Assembly (NCBI RefSeq): GCF_002159175.1
Contig: NZ_NFGZ01000025.1
Span: 1 to 43,038, forward strand
DNA: 43,038 bases
Origin: Flavonifractor sp. An92
GTDB lineage: Bacteria > Bacillota > Clostridia > Oscillospirales > Oscillospiraceae
Direction of reading: 5' to 3'
Positions within the stretch are counted from its first letter, which is position 1, and each line of letters starts with the position of its first letter. The notes beneath the pieces are model-generated. The model was not told where the DNA came from. It saw nothing but the letters and a program-made list of their open reading frames with translations, and did not search any database. Made by a program: the position numbers and the translations under genes. This document shows, piece by piece, positions 31,471 to 37,943 of the stretch.

Positions 31471-31824
31471 GCCCTCGCCGGGCGGACGTCCTACCCGGAC
31501 AGGGCACCGCTTTCTTTGCAAAGAAAGCGGTGGGAAAGAAAGCCCAGAGGGGGGATACCCCCCTCTGGACTCCCCCAAGGCGCATCCCGGCTTTCATTCC
31601 GCTGCGGCGGTATTTCCAAAGCATGGCGTGGCCAATTCCGGGCTTTCCGCCTATCCGGAAAGCGTTGTACCCTGCTGCTTGGGGCGGCCCCCTAAAAGGC
31701 CGCCCTTTTGGAGGGGAGTGGAGAGGGGAACGAGAAGTTCCCCTCTCCTTCTTTTCTTTCCCCGGTTTCTTTTCGAGAAAAGAAACCGGGCCCCCGCTGG
31801 GTAAGCGGCCCGCCCGGCGAGGGC
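31471..31824 (-). repeat. Complete copy B of the 355-bp composite inverted-repeat element
   Basis: A 354-bp copy in the opposite orientation to A and C. The termini GCCCTCGCCGGGCGG and CCGCCCGGCGAGGGC are perfect 15-bp inverted repeats. The subterminal hairpin at the low-coordinate end is of type GTCC...GGAC and at the high-coordinate end CCGCT...AGCGG, so the two ends differ. The palindromes at about 31504-31529 (CCGCTTTCTTTG type) and 31764-31793 (GGTTTCTTTTC type, with CCCGG/CCGGG outer pairs) are intact. It lies between the unknown gene and the 3' end of the Crp/Fnr gene. Confidence 0.92.
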
Positions 31825-31849
31825 AATCACCCCCTCCCGGGGTGGCCCC

Positions 31850-32518
31850 CTACGGACGTCCCTCCAGCAGATGAAACCGGTTCTTGTGAAATTCCAATAG
31901 CCCATCCTTCCGCATTTTGCTCAGCTCCAGAGACAGGGCGCTCCGGTCTACCGCCAGATAGTCGGCCATGCCCTGCCGGTCAAAGGGGATGGTAAAGGTG
32001 TCGCTCCCCTGCTTGGCCGCCTCGGCGGACAGATAGGACAGCACCTTGGCCCGGGTGGAGCGCTGGGACAGGTGGTCGATCTTAGAGCTGAGCATCCGGT
32101 TTTTGCGAGCCAGGATGGCCACCAGATTCCCAATGAGCTGATTGTGAAAGGCGCACACCGACGTACAGGGGCTCAGGATGCGGGAGACATCCAGCAGCCA
32201 CACCTGGCTGTCCTCCACCGCCTCCACACTCACCCCCAGAGGTTCCCCGCCCCAGGCATAGGCCTCCCCGAAGAGGTCCCCCGGCTCGGCCAGGCTCAGA
32301 ATGGTCCGGTTGCCCCAGAAATCGTCCCGCAGGATGCGCAGGGCGCCCTGTGCCACGATCCCCAGGCTCCCCGTGCGCTCCCCCTCCTGCCAGAGGAGCT
32401 GTCCCTTCCGGCAGGGCACTGCCCTGGGCTCCAGGCACCCCACCAGAGCGGCGCGGTCCTCCATGGAGATGCCCGCAAAGAGAGGGCAGGGCAATTGGAT
32501 CAGATTTGTCTCGTTCAT
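31850..32518 (-). CDS. Crp/Fnr family transcriptional regulator
   Basis: A 222-residue regulator: a cyclic-nucleotide-binding-like beta roll (about 15-120, with GQLLWQEGERTGSLGIVAQGALRI) and a C-terminal winged helix (about 150-215, with DRQGMADYLAVDRSALSLELSKM as recognition helix region). Several cysteines occur, but no clear Fnr-type N-terminal iron-sulfur cluster is seen, so the ligand is unknown. GGAGG is close to the ATG. It is divergent from the ferredoxin-like gene, and the inverted repeat at 32532-32548 lies just upstream of its start. Confidence 0.92.
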   Translation of the reverse strand: MNETNLIQLPCPLFAGISMEDRAALVGCLEPRAVPCRKGQLLWQEGERTGSLGIVAQGALRILRDDFWGNRTILSLAEPGDLFGEAYAWGGEPLGVSVEAVEDSQVWLLDVSRILSPCTSVCAFHNQLIGNLVAILARKNRMLSSKIDHLSQRSTRAKVLSYLSAEAAKQGSDTFTIPFDRQGMADYLAVDRSALSLELSKMRKDGLLEFHKNRFHLLEGRP

Positions 32519-32531
32519 AGGCCCTCCGTTG

Positions 32532-32548
32532 GAAATACAACCGATTTC
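32532..32548. promoter_or_regulatory. Candidate Crp/Fnr operator between divergent genes
   Basis: GAAAT and ATTTC form an inverted repeat with 7 nt between them. It is centred about 37 nt upstream of the predicted start of the ferredoxin-like transcript and 14 nt from the regulator's ATG. It overlaps the weak -35 region of the plus-strand promoter, as expected for class II activation. Confidence 0.5.
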
Positions 32549-32564
32549 TTCATGCTCAACATAG

Positions 32565-32570
32565 TATAAT
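32565..32570 (+). promoter_or_regulatory. -10 element of the ferredoxin-like gene
   Basis: A perfect TATAAT 41 nt upstream of the ATG at 32611. The -35 hexamer at 17 nt (GATTTC) is poor, which suggests that an activator is needed. Confidence 0.6.
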
Positions 32571-32610
32571 CACCCCACAAAGTCAAGAGAAAATCAGGAG
32601 GAATTGTCCT

Positions 32611-33297
32611 ATGATCCGGAAAATCATCCACATCGACCAGGAGAAGTGCAACGGCTGCGGGGCCTGCGCCGCCGCCTGCCACGAGGGGGCCATCGGCATG
32701 ATCGGCGGCAAGGCCCACCTGCTGCGGGACGACTACTGCGACGGGCTGGGAGACTGCCTGCCCGCCTGTCCCACCGGGGCCATCACTTTTGTGGAGCGGG
32801 AGGCGAAACCCTATGACGCCGCCGCCGTGGAGCAGAAAAAGGCGGAGAAGGCCCAGGCGGCCTCCTGTCGCTGCCCGGGCAGCGCCGCCCGTACCCTCCG
32901 CACGCCCAAGGCTCCCGCTGCCGGAGGCCCTGAGGAGAGCCAGCTCATGCAGTGGCCGGTGCAGATCAAGCTGGTGCCCGTCCAGGCCCCCTGGTTCGAG
33001 GGCGCCCATGTACTGGTGGCCGCCGACTGTGCCGCCTACGCCTACGCCTCCTTCCACCGGGACTTCATGGCCGGGCGGATCACCCTGGTGGGCTGCCCCA
33101 AGCTGGACGGGGTGGATTATGCCGAAAAGCTGGGGGAGATCTTCCGCCGCAACGCCGTGGCGGACATTACCCTGGTGCGGATGGAGGTGCCCTGCTGCGG
33201 CGGTATGGAGCGGGCCGTGCGCCAGGCAGTGGAGCAGTCCGGCCAAGACATTCCCCTGCGGGTGGTCACCCTCTCCACCAGCGGCGAGATTTTATAA
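32611..33297 (+). CDS. 4Fe-4S ferredoxin-type protein
   Basis: A 228-residue iron-sulfur protein. The N-terminal part carries CNGCGACAAACHEGA (CX2CX2CX3C) and a second cluster motif CDGLGDCLPACPTGA with the wider CX5CX3C spacing. A linker with a CRC motif follows, then a domain (about 120-228) with further cysteines (AADCAAY, GCPKLDG, PCCGGM) that may bind another metal or cluster. A redox or electron-transfer role is likely; the partner is unknown. AGGAGG is 9 nt before the ATG. The Crp/Fnr neighbour suggests anaerobic or redox control. Confidence 0.87.
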   Translation: MIRKIIHIDQEKCNGCGACAAACHEGAIGMIGGKAHLLRDDYCDGLGDCLPACPTGAITFVEREAKPYDAAAVEQKKAEKAQAASCRCPGSAARTLRTPKAPAAGGPEESQLMQWPVQIKLVPVQAPWFEGAHVLVAADCAAYAYASFHRDFMAGRITLVGCPKLDGVDYAEKLGEIFRRNAVADITLVRMEVPCCGGMERAVRQAVEQSGQDIPLRVVTLSTSGEIL

Positions 33298-33332
33298 AAC
33301 TGGGCAGTTTTCCTAGAAAACGAAAACTTTAT

Positions 33333-33361
33333 TTGCAGAAAGCGCCGGAGCGAGCTATGAT
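33333..33361 (+). promoter_or_regulatory. SigA-type promoter of the phosphofructokinase operon
   Basis: TTGCAG, a 17-nt spacer and TATGAT, about 58 nt upstream of the ATG at 33426. A weak AAAACTG/CAGTTTT hairpin (33296-33312) before it may end the ferredoxin-like transcript. Confidence 0.75.
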
Positions 33362-33425
33362 ATAGACAAGCGTGTACATCCGGAAGCCCCCCGGTTTGGG
33401 GCCTGTCCGGAGAGAGGAGAATACC

Positions 33426-34349
33426 ATGATCTATACCGTGACTTTCAATCCGGCCATCGACTATGTGGTCCATATCCCCGATTTCAAGCCCGGCAGCATC
33501 CGCCGCTCCACCCAGGAGTCCCTCCAGTTCGGCGGCAAGGGAGTGAACGTGTCCATCGTCCTGGGCCGCCTGGGGGTGGAGAACGCCGCGCTGGGCTTTG
33601 TGGCGGGCTTCACCGGCCGGGCCCTGGAGGAGGGCCTCACCGCCGAGGGCGTGCGCACCGACTTCATCCGCCTCCACGAGGGGTTCACCCGCATCAATGT
33701 GAAGATCAAGACCGGCACCGAGAGCGAGATCAACGGCCAGGGGCCGGTCATCGACCCGGACGACCTGGAGATGCTGCTGTTCCAGTTGGGCCGCCTGAAG
33801 AAGGGGGACGTGCTGGTGCTGGCCGGCTCGGTGCCCGCCGGGGTGCCCAAGGACGTGTACCGCCGCATCCTCTCCCAGCTGGAGGGGAAGGGCGTGGACG
33901 CGGTGGTGGACGCCGAGCGGGACCTGCTGCTGGAGGCCCTCGCCTACCGCCCCTTCCTCATCAAGCCCAACCACCGGGAGCTGGGCGACATGGTGGGTCA
34001 GATCCTCCGTACCGAGGGGGAGCTGATGGACGCCGCCTGGGAGCTCCAGGGCAAGGGCGCCCGGAACGTGCTGGTTTCCATGGCGGGCGAGGGCGCTCTC
34101 CTGCTGGACGAGACCGGCCGGTTCCACCGCTCCGCCGCCCCCAAGGGGCAGGTCCGCAACTCGGTGGGCGCCGGGGATGCCATGGTGGCCGGATTCCTGG
34201 CCGGGTGGCAGCGTACCGGGAAATATGACGAGGCTCTCCGCCTGGCCGTGGCCACCGGAAGCGCCACTGCCTTCTCAGAGGAGCTGGCCCGCCGGGGCGA
34301 GGCTGAGGCCCTGCTGCCCCAGGTAAAGGTGGCCGACATGGAGGCCTGA
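33426..34349 (+). CDS. 1-phosphofructokinase family hexose kinase
   Basis: A 307-residue PfkB-family sugar kinase. The start TFNPAIDYVVHIPDF, the substrate segment FGGKGVNVSIVLGRLG (about 37-52), and the ATP/anion-hole signature NSVGAGDAMVAGF (about 245-257, catalytic Asp) are clear. It would phosphorylate fructose 1-phosphate or a related sugar phosphate; tagatose 6-phosphate is the main alternative. No fructose PTS or fruR gene is adjacent. AGAGGAG precedes the ATG. It is followed after 1 nt by a vanZ-like gene, so the two are cotranscribed and probably coupled. Confidence 0.92.
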   Translation: MIYTVTFNPAIDYVVHIPDFKPGSIRRSTQESLQFGGKGVNVSIVLGRLGVENAALGFVAGFTGRALEEGLTAEGVRTDFIRLHEGFTRINVKIKTGTESEINGQGPVIDPDDLEMLLFQLGRLKKGDVLVLAGSVPAGVPKDVYRRILSQLEGKGVDAVVDAERDLLLEALAYRPFLIKPNHRELGDMVGQILRTEGELMDAAWELQGKGARNVLVSMAGEGALLLDETGRFHRSAAPKGQVRNSVGAGDAMVAGFLAGWQRTGKYDEALRLAVATGSATAFSEELARRGEAEALLPQVKVADMEA

Positions 34350-34350
34350 G

Positions 34351-34908
34351 ATGGCCTATCTCACCGTGATGGTCCGCCAGAGCCGCCCCGATCTGGTGTT
34401 GGGGCTGGTTTTGCTGGTCCTGAGTACGCCCGTTCGCCGGGCCTCCCTGCGACGCCGGGGTGGGAGCACCACCTGGGCCCACGAAGTCTGGCTAGCGGTG
34501 TTCGTCCTGTGGCTGGCGGGGGTACTGTCCCTGACCCTGGAGCTGTCCACCTACTGGTGGTTTCCCCTGCGCTATGGGCTGACGCGGACGGTCTGGTGGT
34601 TTGGAGGCGGGGTCAATCTGTCTCCCTTTGTCCTCCCCACAGGGGTCTGGGAGTGGACCATGCTGGTGGGGAATGTCCTGCTGTTCCTGCCCCTGGGGCT
34701 GCTGATGCCCGTGCTGTGGCGGCGGGAGCGGCTGCGGGATGCCCTGCTAGCGGGCCTGGCCCTGTCGCTGGGAATCGAGGTGGTCCAGCTGGTGCTGGGA
34801 CGCTTTCTGGATGTGCAGGACCTGCTTCTGAATGTGCTGGGAGCAGGACTGGGCTGGGGTCTGTGGGCGGCGGTAGGCCGGCCCAAGGCCCGGGTGAGAA
34901 TCTCATAA
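34351..34908 (+). CDS. VanZ-like membrane protein
   Basis: A 185-residue protein with about five membrane segments. The VanZ-type core is seen as VNLSPFVLPTG, GNVLLFLPLGLLMP and LGIEVVQLVLGRFLDVQDLLLNVLGAGLG. Family members have been linked to low-level teicoplanin resistance, but most have no known role, and no van genes are present here. It begins 1 nt after the kinase stop. Repeat copy C lies 75 nt past its stop. Confidence 0.88.
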   Translation: MAYLTVMVRQSRPDLVLGLVLLVLSTPVRRASLRRRGGSTTWAHEVWLAVFVLWLAGVLSLTLELSTYWWFPLRYGLTRTVWWFGGGVNLSPFVLPTGVWEWTMLVGNVLLFLPLGLLMPVLWRRERLRDALLAGLALSLGIEVVQLVLGRFLDVQDLLLNVLGAGLGWGLWAAVGRPKARVRIS

Positions 34909-34916
34909 ATGAAAAA

Positions 34917-34954
34917 GAGAGCCGTTGCGGAGGGAGTTCCTTCTGCAACGGCTC
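34917..34954 (+). terminator. Hairpin after vanZ, weak terminator candidate
   Basis: AGAGCCGTTGC pairs with GCAACGGCTCT around a 15-nt loop that contains GGAGG and CCTTC. The sequence after it (GTCGCTTTCC) is only moderately T-rich. Confidence 0.5.
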
Positions 34955-34983
34955 TGTCGCTTTCCGGGGAGCCGGGAGGATTT

Positions 34984-35339
34984 GCCCTCGCCGGGCGGGC
35001 CGCCTGCTCGGCGGGAGCCCCACTTCTTTTCGCGAAAAGAAATGGGGGAAAGAAAAGGCGGAGAGGGGAACTTCTCGTTCCCCTCTCCACTCCCCTCCAA
35101 AAGGGCGGCCTTTTCGGGGGCCGCCCCAGATTGGCAGGGTACAACGCTTTCCGGATAGGCGGAAAGCCCGGAATTGGCCACGCCATGCTTTGGAAATACC
35201 GCCGCAGCGGAATGAAAGCCGGGATGCGCCTTGGGGAAGTCCAGAGGGGGGTATCCCCCCCTCTGGGCTTTCTTTCCCACCGCTTTCTTTGCAAAGAAAG
35301 CGGTGCCCCCGCTGGGTAAGCGGCCTGCGCGGCGAGCGC
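34984..35339 (+). repeat. Complete copy C of the 355-bp composite inverted-repeat element
   Basis: A 356-bp copy in the same orientation as A. The left terminus is GCCCTCGCCGGGCGG with a CCGCC...GGCGG hairpin. The right terminus ends GGCGAGCGC with a CCGCT...AGCGG hairpin. The subterminal palindrome (about 35028-35055) has outer pairs CCCCA/TGGGG where copy B has CCCGG/CCGGG, so both changed positions keep pairing. It fills most of the gap between the convergent vanZ and spoIID genes; the spoIID stop is 7 nt away. Confidence 0.92.
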
Positions 35340-35345
35340 ATCCAA

Positions 35346-36341
35346 TCAGGAATCGGAAATGGTATCCAGCGTGATCTCGGTGTAGTACCACTGCAAAATC
35401 TCCTGATACGTCTTGCCCTCCTTGGCCATGGCGTTGGCGCCGTACTGGCTCATGCCCACGCCGTGGCCGTAGCCGGTGACCGAGAAGGTGATCTCATCCC
35501 CGGAGACCGCTACGGTGAAATTCACCGAGCGCAGGGAGAAGAGGGCGCGCATCTCAGTCCCCTTCACCGTGACGCCCCCTACGGGGATGGTGCTGACGCC
35601 ACCGGCGGAGTTGTACTCGGGCGTGCCGAACCAGCCGGACGCTTCGCCGCTCAGGTCGGCCTCCAGGTGGGCGGCCAGGAAGGTGTCTTTGAACTCCTGG
35701 GCAGTGATGGTGACGGTGGAGTGCCAGTTGGGCACCTCCTCCCCCTCGGGGGAGTCCACGCCGGTGAGGTAGGGCACGGAGTTGCCCCACACCTCCACCG
35801 CGTCCACCGTCCGCCCGGCGGCGGAGGAGAAAAACACCGCGTCGATATACGCGCCGTTGTAGAGGGCCACCACGCCGTCGGTACCGGAGACGGCGTTCTT
35901 GATTTTTGCTGTATAGTATTCTGCCTTGTCACCCCAGTTGGAGGCGGCAGATTCCGGCGTGATGTAGGCCTGACAGCAGGTGTGGTCGGTACAGACCGCC
36001 GCGTCGGGGTGAGCGGCGGGGGGATTGGCCATGCGGCGCATGGCGTAGGTCCGGGCGGCCACGGTCTGGGCCTTCAGGGCCTCCTCCTCAAAGGAGGCGG
36101 GCATCTCGGCGGCCACCACCCGCCACAGATAGTCCCCCAGGGCCATGGTCTCCACCGTGCCGTCGGGCTGGGAGACGGTGATGGTGGTTTCGGTGTCCAG
36201 CGGCCCCGAGGGCGCGGGGGTGAGGACCGGGATCTCCTCTTCTTCCTCGCCTCCGAGCAGGGAGCCGCCCCGGAAAAACAGCAGGGGGATGAGGAAGAGA
36301 AGCAGGAGCAGGATGAGGGCGGTTGCCGCCACTTGTTTCAT
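35346..36341 (-). CDS. Stage II sporulation protein D
   Basis: A 331-residue membrane-anchored lytic transglycosylase. The N-terminal membrane helix is about 7-23. The catalytic Glu lies in VVAAEMPASFEEEALKA (about residue 79), followed by QTVAARTYAMRR. A CTDHTCCQAY segment matches the zinc-binding region known in SpoIID, and the C-terminal SpoIID signature GYGHGVGMSQYGANAMA is near 290-306. It digests denuded glycan at the septum together with SpoIIP (17432-18604) during engulfment. GGAGGTA precedes the ATG. It is divergent from citrate synthase. Confidence 0.95.
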   Translation of the reverse strand: MKQVAATALILLLLLFLIPLLFFRGGSLLGGEEEEEIPVLTPAPSGPLDTETTITVSQPDGTVETMALGDYLWRVVAAEMPASFEEEALKAQTVAARTYAMRRMANPPAAHPDAAVCTDHTCCQAYITPESAASNWGDKAEYYTAKIKNAVSGTDGVVALYNGAYIDAVFFSSAAGRTVDAVEVWGNSVPYLTGVDSPEGEEVPNWHSTVTITAQEFKDTFLAAHLEADLSGEASGWFGTPEYNSAGGVSTIPVGGVTVKGTEMRALFSLRSVNFTVAVSGDEITFSVTGYGHGVGMSQYGANAMAKEGKTYQEILQWYYTEITLDTISDS

Positions 36342-36403
36342 AAGTACCTCCGTTTTGCAAGCTGATGAGTGGAAACATGCAATTTATAATTCAGAAACGA
36401 CAG

Positions 36404-36448
36404 TGCATACAAATACAGGAGAGTGCATATAGCGCGGTTTTGTATGCA
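36404..36448. promoter_or_regulatory. Inverted TGCATA repeats between spoIID and citrate synthase
   Basis: TGCATACAAA (36404-36413) and TTTGTATGCA (36439-36448) are a perfect 10-bp inverted repeat, with a third TGCATA (36424-36429) in the middle. On the minus strand a possible promoter TTGTAT-17-TTATAA for spoIID uses one copy. CATACAAA also resembles a SigE -10. The regulator is unknown. Confidence 0.5.
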
Positions 36449-36455
36449 ATTGCGG

Positions 36456-36485
36456 TTGATGTCACAAACTTTTGTGTGTTAAAAT
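36456..36485 (+). promoter_or_regulatory. SigA-type promoter of citrate synthase
   Basis: TTGATG, an 18-nt spacer and TAAAAT, 35 nt upstream of the ATG at 36520. It begins 8 nt past the inverted TGCATA repeats. Confidence 0.7.
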
Positions 36486-36519
36486 GGAAAAACAAATCTG
36501 GAAGAAGGAGCGCGACACC

Positions 36520-37884
36520 ATGCAGACTACCCCCAACGACAACGCAGGCTTCTTTGAGAGTCTATGCGAGGAGTACCAGAAGCATAACCACATCGACCCG
36601 GAGTACTATGCCCGCTGGGGGGTCAAGCGGGGCCTGCGCAACGCCGACGGCACCGGCGTGCTGGCGGGGGTGACCCAGATCGGCAACGTCCTGGGCTACT
36701 ATGTGCAGGACGGTGAGCGCTACCCCATGGACGGCAAGCTCATCTACCGCGGCATCGACGTGGAGGAGCTCATCAACGGCTTCGTGGGCGAGGGCCGCTT
36801 TGGCTTTGAGGAGACGGCCTATCTGCTCCTCTTCGGCGTGCTGCCCACCCGGGAGCAGCTGGAGAACTTCAACCACATCCTGTCGGAGAACCACACCCTG
36901 CCCAAGATGTTCACCGAGGATATGATCATCAAGGCCCCCAGCCCCGACGTGATGAACAAGCTGGCCCGTTCGGTGCTGGCCCTCTACTCCTACGACGACA
37001 ACCCTGACGACCTGTCCCTGGCCAACCAGCTGCGCCAGGCGGTGCAGCTCATCGCCCGGGTGCCGGTGATCGTGGCCCACGCCTTCGCGGTGAAGCGCCA
37101 CTACTACGATGACGAGTCCCTCTACCTCCACCGGCCTCAGCCGGGGCTGAGCGTGGCCCAGAACTTCCTCTACTCGGTGCGCCACGACAACCAGTTCACC
37201 GAGCAGGAGGCCCGGCTGCTGGATCTGTGCCTGGTGCTCCACGCGGAGCACGGCGGCGGTAACAACTCCGCCTTCGCCTGCCGGGTGCTCTCCTCCTCCA
37301 ACACCGACATCTACTCCTCCATCGCCGCGGCCGTGGGCTCCCTGAAGGGTCCCCGTCACGGCGGCGCCAACAAGAAGGTGATGGAGATGTTTCACCACAT
37401 CGAGGACGAGGTGAAGGACTGGAAGGACGACGACGAGGTCCGCGCGTACCTGGGCAAGCTCCTGCGCAAGGAGGCGGGCGACCGCTCCGGCCTCATCTAC
37501 GGCATGGGCCACGCCATCTACACCCTGTCTGACCCCCGCGCGGTGCTCCTCAAGCGCTTTGCCCGCCAGCTGGCCGAGACCAAGGGCATTGTGGACCAGT
37601 TCGAGCTGCTGGAGTCGGTGGAGCGCCTGACCCCCGGCGTGCTGGTGGACGTAAAGGGCGAGAAGAAGGTGGTCTGCGCCAACATCGACCTGTACTCCGG
37701 CTTTGTCTATCAGATGATGGGCATCCCCGAGGAGCTGTACACCCCCCTCTTCGCCGTGGCCCGTATGGTGGGCTGGTGCGCCCACCGCATCGAGGAGGTC
37801 ACTTCCCCCGCCAACCGCATCATCCGTCCCGCCTACAAGGCGGTGGCCCCTATGCGCACCTTTGTGCCTCTGGACCAGCGCTAA
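36520..37884 (+). CDS. Citrate synthase
   Basis: A 454-residue enzyme that condenses acetyl-CoA and oxaloacetate to citrate. The catalytic residues are visible as His in LHAEHGGGNN, His in GPRHGGANKKVMEM, and Asp in the SDPRAVLLKRF segment. The N-terminal part (FESLCEEYQKHNHIDPEYY) is typical of the longer Firmicute/Clostridial type. AAGGAG is about 9 nt before the ATG. No aconitase or isocitrate dehydrogenase is adjacent, so it may serve an incomplete cycle for glutamate synthesis. The TGCATA repeats upstream could bind a metabolic regulator. Confidence 0.93.
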   Translation: MQTTPNDNAGFFESLCEEYQKHNHIDPEYYARWGVKRGLRNADGTGVLAGVTQIGNVLGYYVQDGERYPMDGKLIYRGIDVEELINGFVGEGRFGFEETAYLLLFGVLPTREQLENFNHILSENHTLPKMFTEDMIIKAPSPDVMNKLARSVLALYSYDDNPDDLSLANQLRQAVQLIARVPVIVAHAFAVKRHYYDDESLYLHRPQPGLSVAQNFLYSVRHDNQFTEQEARLLDLCLVLHAEHGGGNNSAFACRVLSSSNTDIYSSIAAAVGSLKGPRHGGANKKVMEMFHHIEDEVKDWKDDDEVRAYLGKLLRKEAGDRSGLIYGMGHAIYTLSDPRAVLLKRFARQLAETKGIVDQFELLESVERLTPGVLVDVKGEKKVVCANIDLYSGFVYQMMGIPEELYTPLFAVARMVGWCAHRIEEVTSPANRIIRPAYKAVAPMRTFVPLDQR

Positions 37885-37890
37885 CGCGCC

Positions 37891-37936
37891 AATACACGTG
37901 TATATTGCCGCCCCGGACCCATGGGTCCGGGGCGGC
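37891..37936 (+). terminator. Large palindromes after citrate synthase
   Basis: AATACACGTGTATATT (37891-37906) is followed by a 14-bp GC-rich stem GCCGCCCCGGACCC / GGGTCCGGGGCGGC (37907-37936). There is no T-run, so it is a weak candidate for an intrinsic terminator. It separates two convergent genes. Confidence 0.5.
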
Positions 37937-37943
37937 GTTCGTC

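Noticed and set aside
31460-31835. Target-site duplications flanking the repeat copies
   Set aside because: The bases beside the termini of copies A, B and C show no convincing direct repeat; short AT matches are within chance.
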